NCBI RefSeq assembly: GCF_024346585.1
Contig: NZ_AP024523.1
Span: 1,559,001 to 1,623,000 of the forward strand
Direction of reading: 5' to 3'
Source: Streptococcus toyakuensis
GTDB lineage: Bacteria; Bacillota; Bacilli; Lactobacillales; Streptococcaceae
Length of the DNA stretch: 64,000 nucleotides
Below are positions 56,279 to 64,000 of this stretch, one piece after another; within the stretch, counting starts at the first letter, position 1; every line of letters begins with the position of its first letter. Under the pieces are notes generated by a model, which was not told the origin of the DNA, made no database searches, and saw only the letters and a program-made list of their open reading frames with translations. Position numbers and translations under genes: made by a program.

Positions 56279-58180
56279 TTAATTACGTGAATTTTCGTGG
56301 CTTCCCTCACTACTTGATTGATTAGTAGAATGAGTATCTCCTCGTTGATTTCCTTGCTGGTTCCCCTGACTTGGTGTTGTAGTAGAACCTTGGTTTCCAC
56401 GTTGGGCTGGTGCTGATGATGATGTTGACGGCGGTGTTTTCGGTTTGTAAATTGAAATCTTGATGCGTGTCTTATTCAAATCTACCTTTTCACCCGCTCT
56501 TGGACTCTGTTCAACAACGGTACCTTCAGCAGTTCCGGAAGGAGCTGTGGTAACTTCTACAACTTCAATGTTGGCTTCTTTAATACCGACAATTTGAACG
56601 AGATTATTTTTAGTAAATTCAAGACTAGATCCTATATAACTTGGCATAGCAACGCTGGTTACTTTCTTAGCAATAGTTAAAGTGATTGTTGAGGCCTTAC
56701 TCAAATCATAAGTTGTTCCAGCTGACGGGCTCTGTCTAAGAACTGTTCCTTCTTCACTCTCGCTTGATTCTTCTTCCTCTATCTTGATGAGATTTTCAGG
56801 TACCTTCTTCTGCTTGAGTTCTGCGATAACATCGGTCGATTTACGGCCGATATAATTGCTCAATTGGAAAGATTGCTTACCTGATGAGACAACCAAATTG
56901 ATTTTCGTTCCTTCTTTTCGACCAGTTCCAGCGTCAGGATCTGTACGGATAATCCGCCCTTCTTCCACCTTTTCACTAGCCTCTGATTTCTCATCGCCAA
57001 TCTCAAAATTGGCTTTCTTGAGGGTTTCCTTGGCTTCCGCCACTGTCTGACCTGCCACATTTGGAATGGCAATGGTTGCAGGAGTTCTGGATAGTATCCA
57101 AATAAGAGAAGCTGCCACCAATACAATGCTGGCCAACAAAATCATATAGCGAACTCTAAATTTCCGTTTCTTAACAGGCTTGGTTGCGTAATTGTCCTCT
57201 GAAGCCTGTTGACTCGGCTTCGCAGTCTGTGGCTTTGGACTTTGTGTTTGCACCTTAGGAATCGAAGTCAAGGTACTTTGTGGAACTTTAGGAAGAGTCT
57301 TGGTGTCAGCCTTAGTGGTATCATTAAACACCAATTTAGGCTCATTGCGACGATTATAAGACAAACTACTAGACAAGTCCACATACATCTCTGCAACTGA
57401 CTGATAACGATCTGTCAATTTCTTGGCAGTTGCCTTGATGACAACATTCTCTAAAGCCTGAGGCACAGATGGATTCTCAGCTATAACCGATGGCAATGGT
57501 TTTTGGAAATGCTGGAGGGCGATGGTCACTGCACTATCCCCATCGTAAGGGATATGTCCTGTCAACATCTCATAAAAGATGATCCCCATGGCATAGATAT
57601 CACTCTGTACAGTCGCTTTAGAACCACGCGCCTGCTCTGGTGACAAGTAATGAACCGAGCCCAGCATAGAGTTGGTCTGAGTCAGACTCGTCTCAGCAAA
57701 GGCTACCGCAATCCCAAAATCTGTGACTTTGGCAGTCCCATCTGGTGTCAAGAGGATATTTTGAGGTTTCAAATCGCGGTGAACAATGCCTCTAGTATGG
57801 GCTAAGCGCATAGCCAAGAGGATTTGTCCCATGATTCGGACCGCTTCTTCATTTGAAAGAGGATGGTGTTCCTTGATATAGCGTTTGAGGTCAAGTCCTG
57901 CTACGTACTCCATAGCTAAGTACTGTTGACCGTCTTCCTCACCAATATCTGTAATCCGAACGATATGAGGATGGTCCAGATCTGCCATGGCTCTCGCTTC
58001 ACGCTGAAAACGAGCCACTGCAATGGGATCTGTTTGGTAGTTGGTCCTCAGGACCTTTACTGCCACTTCTTCCCCGTCTAGAATCAAATCCTTGGCCAAG
58101 TATACATCTGCCATGCCTCCTCGACCAATTTGTTTGATAATCCGATACCGCCCGGCAAAAATCTTGCCGATTTGGATCAT
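56279..58180 (-). CDS. stkP: Serine/threonine protein kinase StkP, three PASTA domains
   Basis: 633 residues. Kinase domain 12-270: GRGGMADVY, Lys42, HRDLKPQN at 134-141, DFGIA at 154-158. Juxtamembrane 271-342, one membrane helix at about 345-364, then PASTA units at about 367-434, 435-506 and 507-580. A low-complexity tail rich in Ser, Gln, Gly and Asn follows (581-633). It senses wall precursors and controls division. Pneumococcal StkP, from memory, has 659 residues and four PASTA units: one of its two near-identical middle units is absent here and the tail is extra. The start overlaps phpP by 4 bases (ATGA). Confidence 0.95.
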   Translation of the reverse strand: MIQIGKIFAGRYRIIKQIGRGGMADVYLAKDLILDGEEVAVKVLRTNYQTDPIAVARFQREARAMADLDHPHIVRITDIGEEDGQQYLAMEYVAGLDLKRYIKEHHPLSNEEAVRIMGQILLAMRLAHTRGIVHRDLKPQNILLTPDGTAKVTDFGIAVAFAETSLTQTNSMLGSVHYLSPEQARGSKATVQSDIYAMGIIFYEMLTGHIPYDGDSAVTIALQHFQKPLPSVIAENPSVPQALENVVIKATAKKLTDRYQSVAEMYVDLSSSLSYNRRNEPKLVFNDTTKADTKTLPKVPQSTLTSIPKVQTQSPKPQTAKPSQQASEDNYATKPVKKRKFRVRYMILLASIVLVAASLIWILSRTPATIAIPNVAGQTVAEAKETLKKANFEIGDEKSEASEKVEEGRIIRTDPDAGTGRKEGTKINLVVSSGKQSFQLSNYIGRKSTDVIAELKQKKVPENLIKIEEEESSESEEGTVLRQSPSAGTTYDLSKASTITLTIAKKVTSVAMPSYIGSSLEFTKNNLVQIVGIKEANIEVVEVTTAPSGTAEGTVVEQSPRAGEKVDLNKTRIKISIYKPKTPPSTSSSAPAQRGNQGSTTTPSQGNQQGNQRGDTHSTNQSSSEGSHENSRN

Positions 58181-58917
58181 TCTTCATCCTCCTCGTTCAT
58201 AGAAACAAGGGCAACCGTAATATTGTCTAAACCTCCTGCATTGTTAGCAAAACGCACGAGCGTCGCTGTTTTATCTGCCAAAGGAATATCACTGGTTACA
58301 ATATCACAAATCTCACTGCCTGAAATCATGTTGGTCAAACCATCACTATTGAGCAAGAGATAGTCACCTAGCTCAAGGGTAATCATTCCGAAATCAGGCT
58401 GAACTTCATCTTTTTGACCAATTGACTGGGTAATAATATTTTTCTGTGGGTGGCTAGCTGCTTCTTCAGGTGTCAATTGACCAGCCTTGAGCAATTCATT
58501 GACCAAAGAATGGTCGCTTGTTAACTGGTGGTATTCTTCTCCACGAATCAAACCGATACGAGAATCCCCAATGTGGGCATAGATAGCCTGATTGCCAATA
58601 ATAGCAACAGCCTCGAGAGTTGTTCCCATTCCTTTATAGGCTTCATCTTGTCCCAATTGGTTAATCTTTTGATTTTCAATCTCAAGGTTGTTAGCAAACC
58701 ATTCACGCACTTCATTAACCGTATCGATTTGAGTATCTACCCAAGCTACACCTAGGTCTGTTACCGCCATTTCACTAGCGATATTCCCCGCGCGATGACC
58801 TCCCATCCCATCAGCTAGGATAATCATTGGACGTCCTGCACGATTAATAAAATGGTTGACATAGTCTTGGTTATTTGTTCGTTTCTGACCAACATCTGTT
58901 AATAATGAAATTTCCAT
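58177..58917 (-). CDS. phpP: PP2C-type protein phosphatase PhpP
   Basis: 246 residues. Metal-binding Asp residues in [23 protein letters not shown] near 36, SDGLTNMI near 191, and [10 protein letters not shown] near 228. It removes the phosphates added by StkP; the pair is encoded together across Firmicutes. Cytoplasmic. Confidence 0.95.
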   Translation of the reverse strand: MEISLLTDVGQKRTNNQDYVNHFINRAGRPMIILADGMGGHRAGNIASEMAVTDLGVAWVDTQIDTVNEVREWFANNLEIENQKINQLGQDEAYKGMGTTLEAVAIIGNQAIYAHIGDSRIGLIRGEEYHQLTSDHSLVNELLKAGQLTPEEAASHPQKNIITQSIGQKDEVQPDFGMITLELGDYLLLNSDGLTNMISGSEICDIVTSDIPLADKTATLVRFANNAGGLDNITVALVSMNEEDEE

Positions 58918-58931
58918 GTGTTAGTTCCTTC

Positions 58932-60248
58932 CTAATCCGATATCTTGCGAAATTGACTGATGAAGAATCCATCACTTCCATACAATTCAGGTGTAATGAG
59001 GATACAGCCATCTTTCATGATATCCTTACATTCATGTTCTAGTGTTACCTGCTCAAATTCAGGATGACTTTCTAAAAATGCCTGTACGACTTGAAAGTTC
59101 TCCTCTGAGACAATAGTACAGGTACTATAAGTTATTATACCACCTTTGCGTAGTGTTTGACAAACACTACCTAATATTTCTAGCTGAATTTCCTGCAAGG
59201 ACGCGAAATCTGCCGTTTCTTTATTGTATTTGATGTCTGGTTTTCGGCGCAGAAGACCGATTCCTGAACAGGGAGCATCCACCAAAATCTTATCAAAAGA
59301 ATCCTGACCAAAAAACTCATGTACCTTTCTGGCATCCAATTTTTGCCTTTGAATCCGATCTGCAACCCCTAGACGTTGGGCGTTTTCTTGAATTAAGTCC
59401 AACTTATGGTCGTACAAGTCCAGAGCAGTAACCTGACCTGTCGTGAGATAAGAGGCTATATGGGCTGTTTTCCCACCCGGAGCCGCACAGGCATCTAGAA
59501 CCTGCTCATGCCCTTTTAAATCAAGCGTCGGAGCAACCAGCTGACTAGACTCGTCTTGGATAGTAATAGCCCCCTCTGAAAATAGGTCATGTCCCGCAAA
59601 GTGGCCTTGCTCCTTAACCAGACCAGAAACAGACAAAGGTGAAGCACTGGCCTCCAACAAGGCTTGGATTTCCTCTTTTCGTCCTAAGTCTGTTACACGA
59701 ATGCTGGCTTTGTTACGCACCAAAAGACTTTCAAAAATAGCTTGCGCTCGCTCCTCTCCGTATTCTTCCTTGAGCTTGGCAACTAGCCAAACTGGGAGAG
59801 AATAGGCAATGGAATCACGCTTGTTTTTTCGTTTGATGCTAGCAATATCTGGCCAGCCTTCACGCAAGATACGGCGAAGGACGGCGTTGACTAATTTTTC
59901 ACTGCCCTTTTTACGGACTTTGGCCAGTTCCACTGCTTCATTAACCACAGCATGGTCTGGAATCTTGTTCAAATAGCGGAGCTGGTAGGCACTCATGAGA
60001 AGAAGGACATAAAGCCAACTATCTAACTGGTCTCTGTCTTCGATAAAGTGGGATAGGTACCATTCCAGAGTCAGTTTACGGGCTACCGTTCCATAGACCA
60101 GCTCTGTCACCAAGCCCTTGTCTGCTGCCGAAAGTTGACTCCCTTTGAGATGCTTATTTAAGGCGATATTTGAGTATGCTTGATTGATAAAAACATCCAC
60201 TAATACCGCTAGAGCTAAACTTCTAGCCGTTTCTACTTTAGTCACCAA
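58932..60248 (-). CDS. rsmB: 16S rRNA (cytosine-967-C5) methyltransferase RsmB
   Basis: 438 residues. NusB-like RNA-binding N-terminus (1-140), then a SAM methyltransferase: [15 protein letters not shown] near 255, [17 protein letters not shown] near 320 and [11 protein letters not shown] near 370, giving the two cysteines of the mechanism. Its 5' end overlaps the fmt 3' end by 11 bases. Confidence 0.94.
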   Translation of the reverse strand: MVTKVETARSLALAVLVDVFINQAYSNIALNKHLKGSQLSAADKGLVTELVYGTVARKLTLEWYLSHFIEDRDQLDSWLYVLLLMSAYQLRYLNKIPDHAVVNEAVELAKVRKKGSEKLVNAVLRRILREGWPDIASIKRKNKRDSIAYSLPVWLVAKLKEEYGEERAQAIFESLLVRNKASIRVTDLGRKEEIQALLEASASPLSVSGLVKEQGHFAGHDLFSEGAITIQDESSQLVAPTLDLKGHEQVLDACAAPGGKTAHIASYLTTGQVTALDLYDHKLDLIQENAQRLGVADRIQRQKLDARKVHEFFGQDSFDKILVDAPCSGIGLLRRKPDIKYNKETADFASLQEIQLEILGSVCQTLRKGGIITYSTCTIVSEENFQVVQAFLESHPEFEQVTLEHECKDIMKDGCILITPELYGSDGFFISQFRKISD

Positions 60249-61173
60249 ATCGTTCTCCTACAGTCAATGTACGTCCAACTCCGTTGAGGAAGGAAGCGAT
60301 GTCCATCTTAGGTTTACCAGCTGGCTGCACTTGTTGGAGGGATAGAGCCCCTTCTGCCGTTGCGACAATCAATTCTTTCTTACCGATAGAGAGAATCTCA
60401 CCTGGATTTCCCTGACCTTCTACAGCTAGAGCTTTATAAATCTTAAAGCGGTCGCCCTTAAGGAAAGTATGGGCAACAGGCCAGGGGTTCATCCCACGGA
60501 TCTGGTTAAAGAGTTGACGATTGCTTTTAGTCCAATCTAGTTTTTCTTCTTCTGGCTTGATATTTGGCGAGAAAGTAACCTGACTTGGATCCTGTGGCTC
60601 AGGTTTGATGTCACCAGCAATGTAGGCAGGCAAAGTATCCAAAAGCAAATCACGACCAACTAGCGCCAATTTCTCAAACAAGGTGCCGACATTGTCCTCA
60701 TCTGTGATCGGAATACTGCGACGAGAAATCATATCTCCTGCATCCATTTCCTTCACCATTTCCATGATGGTCACACCAGCTTCCTCATCCCCTTGAATCA
60801 AGGCATAATGGATAGGCGCACCACCACGGTGTTTGGGAAGAAGGGAAGCGTGAACATTGACCGCAAAGTCCATGCTATCAAGGAGTTTACTTGGCAGAAA
60901 CTGCCCAAAAGCAGCAGTCACAATTCCATCTGCTCCTAGCTTCATAATAGCTTCCATCTCAGGACTTCCAGATAATTTTTCAGGTTGATAAATAGGAAGC
61001 CCTGCTTCCTTGGCAGCCTGCTTGACTGGGGTTTCTTGAATCACTTTTTTTCGCCCAACAGCACGGTCCGGCTGGGTCACAACGGCTAGAATCTCATAGC
61101 GGTCATCTGTCAAAAGCCCTTTTAAGACTGTTGCTGAAAAGTCGGGTGTTCCCATAAAGATTAATTTTGTCAT
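60238..61173 (-). CDS. fmt: Methionyl-tRNA formyltransferase
   Basis: 311 residues. Formyl-folate domain with [24 protein letters not shown] near 107 (catalytic Asn, His and Ser region) and a C-terminal tRNA-binding OB-like domain from about 208. It formylates initiator Met-tRNA. Sits 12 bases after priA. Confidence 0.96.
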   Translation of the reverse strand: MTKLIFMGTPDFSATVLKGLLTDDRYEILAVVTQPDRAVGRKKVIQETPVKQAAKEAGLPIYQPEKLSGSPEMEAIMKLGADGIVTAAFGQFLPSKLLDSMDFAVNVHASLLPKHRGGAPIHYALIQGDEEAGVTIMEMVKEMDAGDMISRRSIPITDEDNVGTLFEKLALVGRDLLLDTLPAYIAGDIKPEPQDPSQVTFSPNIKPEEEKLDWTKSNRQLFNQIRGMNPWPVAHTFLKGDRFKIYKALAVEGQGNPGEILSIGKKELIVATAEGALSLQQVQPAGKPKMDIASFLNGVGRTLTVGERFGD

Positions 61174-61185
61174 ATCTTCTCCTTC

Positions 61186-63582
61186 TTATAAAAATTGCTG
61201 TGGCTCATGGTCAATGCTGAGACGGAGCTCACTATTTTCCCGTTCTTGTGTCAAGGCCAAGACCTGGTTAAGGGTTGGACCCAACTCATCTTCTAAACGG
61301 TATTTAATTAAAATCTGATAATGATAGAGGTTATGAGTCCGAGCGATAGGTTTTGGAGTCGGCCCAAGGATGTTACTGGTTTCAGACAAACCTGATCGCA
61401 AAATATTCATAACTTCATAGGCACGTTTGACCACCTCTTCTTCCTTCTTGTGAGAAAGGGTAATGCCAATAGTGAAATAGTAAGGTGGATAACCAAGTTG
61501 TCGTCTGATTCCCATTTCATAGGCATAAAAACCTTCGTAGTCCTGATCCTTGGCAAATCGAATAGCATAATGCTGCGGATTGTAGGACTGTATCAAGACC
61601 TGACCTGCTTTTTCAGCACGTCCTGCCCGACCTGCCACCTGAGTCAAAAGTTGGAAGGTTCTCTCAGAAGAACGGAAATCTGGTAGATTCAAGGCCGTAT
61701 CCGCATTGAGAACTCCGACCAAAGTCACATTGGGAAAATCCAAACCCTTAGCAATCATCTGAGTACCCAGTAAAATATCTGCTTTTCCTCTTCCAAACTG
61801 GTCAAGTAAAGCTTGGTGACTGCCTTTCTTGCGGGTCGTATCCACATCCATCCGCAGAATACGTGCCTGAGGAAAGAGTTCTGCCAGCTCGTCATAAGCC
61901 TTCTGTGTCCCCGTCCCGTAGTAACGAATACTGCGACTCTTACAGTTGGGGCAAACATGAGGAATGTCCTTTGAAAAACCACAATAATGGCAATTCATGG
62001 TCTTGGTATCCATGTGCAGGGTCAAAGAAATATCACAGTTGGGACACGTATCCACCGTCCCACACTCCCGACACATGACAAAGCTAGAATAGCCACGGCG
62101 ATTGAGCATGAGAACTACCTGCTCTTTTTTAGCAAGACGATCTTGGATAGCATCTAGCAAAGGAGGCGTAAAGTTTGACGTCTCATTTTGTCCGATATAG
62201 TCTCGAAAGTCTATCAATTGAACCTCGGGAATCGTAGCTAAAGGATTGGCACGTTGGGTCAGACGTAAGTGTTGATAGACGCCTTTTCCAGCTCGCGCAC
62301 GGCTCTCTAAGCTCGGCGTTGCAGACCCAAGCACCAGAGCCGCTTGATTATACTGGGCCCGTAAAATGGCCACCTCTCTGGCATGGTAACGGGGATTGCT
62401 GTCCTGCTTATAAGTCGCTTCATGCTCTTCATCGATAATCATGACACCCAGATTTTTTAGCGGAGCAAAGATGGCCGATCTGGCGCCAACCACAACTTGG
62501 GCATCTCCACGCTCAACCTTGCGCCATTCATCATACTTTTCACCATTGGACAGGCCTGAGTGAAGAATGGCCACTTTCTCACCAAAACGAGCGATAAAAC
62601 GCTCCGTCATCTGAGGAGTCAAGGAAATTTCAGGCACTAGCAAAATAGCTGTCTTGCCCTTGTCCAAAGCACCTTGTATAATCTGCAAGTAAACCTCGGT
62701 CTTCCCACTTCCTGTAATCCCTTGAAGGAGGAAGGGAGCCTGATGACTGCCAATCGCACTCACAACCGCATCACGCGCCTGTCTTTGCTCTGGATTCAAT
62801 TCCAAAGGCTGACTTGCTTCAATCCCTTCAAAATAAGCAGCCGAGCGTTGCACTTCCTTTTGGACTATGGAAACAGCACCTTGTTCCACAAAGAAGTTGA
62901 CTTGCTCCCGCGAATAGAACTCTAGCAAACTAGCCAAGGAAGCACTCTCAGGATGAGAAAGCAAATAGTCTCTCAGTTCTAACTTTTTCTTGGCGCGTGT
63001 AGAAATCTCTACATTTTCTAATTGAGCAAGGTCTACCTCATACCAAGACTGGGTCTTGACCTTCTTTTGATCGACTGCCTGATACTCCAGACCAAGCAGG
63101 CCTTTTCTAGTCAAACGCATCATTTCAGCTTGCTTAGCAAGGTCTAGAGAAGAAAAGGCAAGCGAATCCTCTGAACCAAACAAGCGCTCTCGATCTTCCT
63201 GACTCAGACCTGCCAGAGGATAGAGAATCTTGTCATAGCTGGAGTTCAGAAATCCTGGTAGCATAGCCTTGAGGATGGAAATTTTGTAGGAGAAGACGGA
63301 CTTGCGTAACTCCTCAGCAAGCCAGAGTTGTTCTTGCGTAAGAACAGGAGAAAAATCCAACACCTCGACAATATCTTTTAAATCTTGCTCTATCTCTTCT
63401 TCAGCTGATTGAGAATCTAAATCAAGAACAATCCCTTGAATCAGACGATTACCCTTACCAAAGGGCACATGTACCCGCATTCCAACTTCCAACATTCCCT
63501 CAAATTCCTCAGGAATTCTGTAACTATAGGGCTGGTCCGTCTGCATCAAGGGCACATCTACGATAATCTTAGCTAGGGTCAT
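61186..63582 (-). CDS. priA: Primosomal replication-restart helicase PriA
   Basis: 798 residues. DNA-binding 3'BD at the N-terminus (VDVPLMQTDQPYSYRIPEEF), Walker A GITGSGKTEV near 288, DEEH helicase box (MIIDEEHEATYKQD) near 380, and eight zinc-binding cysteines near 505-545 (CRECGTVDTCPNC, CHYCG, CPNC). It reloads the replisome at stalled forks. A strong GGAGGAGG ribosome site precedes it; rpoZ is 66 bases upstream. Confidence 0.96.
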   Translation of the reverse strand: MTLAKIIVDVPLMQTDQPYSYRIPEEFEGMLEVGMRVHVPFGKGNRLIQGIVLDLDSQSAEEEIEQDLKDIVEVLDFSPVLTQEQLWLAEELRKSVFSYKISILKAMLPGFLNSSYDKILYPLAGLSQEDRERLFGSEDSLAFSSLDLAKQAEMMRLTRKGLLGLEYQAVDQKKVKTQSWYEVDLAQLENVEISTRAKKKLELRDYLLSHPESASLASLLEFYSREQVNFFVEQGAVSIVQKEVQRSAAYFEGIEASQPLELNPEQRQARDAVVSAIGSHQAPFLLQGITGSGKTEVYLQIIQGALDKGKTAILLVPEISLTPQMTERFIARFGEKVAILHSGLSNGEKYDEWRKVERGDAQVVVGARSAIFAPLKNLGVMIIDEEHEATYKQDSNPRYHAREVAILRAQYNQAALVLGSATPSLESRARAGKGVYQHLRLTQRANPLATIPEVQLIDFRDYIGQNETSNFTPPLLDAIQDRLAKKEQVVLMLNRRGYSSFVMCRECGTVDTCPNCDISLTLHMDTKTMNCHYCGFSKDIPHVCPNCKSRSIRYYGTGTQKAYDELAELFPQARILRMDVDTTRKKGSHQALLDQFGRGKADILLGTQMIAKGLDFPNVTLVGVLNADTALNLPDFRSSERTFQLLTQVAGRAGRAEKAGQVLIQSYNPQHYAIRFAKDQDYEGFYAYEMGIRRQLGYPPYYFTIGITLSHKKEEEVVKRAYEVMNILRSGLSETSNILGPTPKPIARTHNLYHYQILIKYRLEDELGPTLNQVLALTQERENSELRLSIDHEPQQFL

Positions 63583-63648
63583 CTTCTCACCTCCTCCTTG
63601 TCAGTACATTCTTTCAAATAGAAAAAATAAGATTGAGTCCCCCCAACC

Positions 63649-63963
63649 TTAAATTTTTTCACCATCTTCTTTTTCTTTAGCGATTTGCTCTTTGATTTTC
63701 TTTTCTTCTTCTTCTTTGCGGCGTTTTTCTTCTTCGATACGGAGACGCACTGCTTCACGTTTACCTTCTGGATCTGGGTGAATTGTAACGTTTCCTGATT
63801 CGATTTCTTCTAAAGCGCGAAGAGTTGATTTTTCAGATTTGAAACCTTGAGTTGCTGGCGCACCTGCTTCCAATTCGTGAGCACGTTTTGCTTCCAAGAT
63901 TACGAGTGAATATTTTGAAGGAACCTTGTCGAGCAAGGTATCAATAGAGGGTTTTAACATCAT
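63649..63963 (-). CDS. rpoZ: RNA polymerase omega subunit
   Basis: 104 residues. Begins [28 protein letters not shown], the omega core that clamps beta-prime, with a Glu/Lys-rich helical tail ([15 protein letters not shown]). ATG at 63963 or one codon on. Head of the rpoZ-priA-fmt-rsmB-phpP-stkP cluster; what lies upstream is outside the window. Confidence 0.95.
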   Translation of the reverse strand: MMLKPSIDTLLDKVPSKYSLVILEAKRAHELEAGAPATQGFKSEKSTLRALEEIESGNVTIHPDPEGKREAVRLRIEEEKRRKEEEEKKIKEQIAKEKEDGEKI

Positions 63964-64000
63964 TTGCTTGTACCTATTTTCTAAATTTTATCGGGTAGTT

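Noticed and set aside
63964..64000. Tail of an upstream gene before rpoZ
   Set aside because: A short open frame ends in TAG near 63976, but eight codons do not match gmk, the usual neighbour, as I recall it.
1..64000. CRISPR array, tRNA or rRNA genes
   Set aside because: No regularly spaced identical repeats with unique spacers, and no tRNA cloverleaf or rRNA sequence was recognised on either strand.

Overview
The window is low-GC Firmicute DNA from a Mitis-group Streptococcus. Evidence: nearly every housekeeping protein reads like its pneumococcal counterpart (murM/murN, estA, stkP/phpP, mvaA/mvaS, scrA/scrB/scrR/scrK, pepV, pnp), a BOX element is present, promoters are mostly extended -10 (TGnTATAAT), and a streptococcal MET-box precedes metE. 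Several blocks that, from memory of pneumococcal maps, lie far apart are joined here. StkP has three rather than four PASTA repeats and an added tail. Both points favour S. mitis, S. oralis or a relative over S. pneumoniae itself; this is inference.

Layout. 0-6.2 kb (minus): HIT protein (cut by the window edge), M42 peptidase, BrnQ, rhodanese, BOX element, uracil-DNA glycosylase-like protein, PepV, nitroreductase. 6.3-18.2 kb: an amino-acid-binding lipoprotein (plus), then on the minus strand a phosphoesterase, uvrC, a small zinc protease, the murM-murN cell-wall branching pair, estA, RNase J2 and recJ. 18.3-22.6 kb (plus): a complete amino-acid ABC transporter operon and a bacterial NADPH-oxidase-like gene broken by two compensating frameshifts. 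22.7-34.1 kb (minus): msmK, a PucR-type regulator, the pnp-cysE-GNAT-cysS-mrnC cluster behind a long structured leader, and metE-metF under a perfect MET-box.

34.2-46 kb is the accessory region. It holds an intergenic block of nested palindromes with a promoter but no ORF, an orphan antitoxin beside a toxin remnant, a UV-damage-type pair (DUF1722 and an endonuclease V-like protein), and a type I restriction-modification locus. In transcription order the locus is hsdR, two uncharacterised genes, an HNH (DUF1524) protein, hsdS, a fused AAA-ATPase/DUF4435 protein, and hsdM. The fused protein has the architecture of a merged PARIS defence effector (AriA+AriB). PARIS responds to phage anti-restriction proteins that disable type I systems, so its position between hsdM and hsdS is the most striking arrangement here. 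The HNH, hsdS and ATPase genes are visibly more A+T-rich than their neighbours.

46-64 kb: a VTT-domain membrane protein, the sucrose regulon (scrK, scrA / scrB, scrR, with operator and cre-like sites in the divergent promoter), mevalonate genes mvaS-mvaA, a split ThrE-type exporter, and the conserved cluster rpoZ-priA-fmt-rsmB-phpP-stkP, in which adjacent genes overlap or nearly touch.
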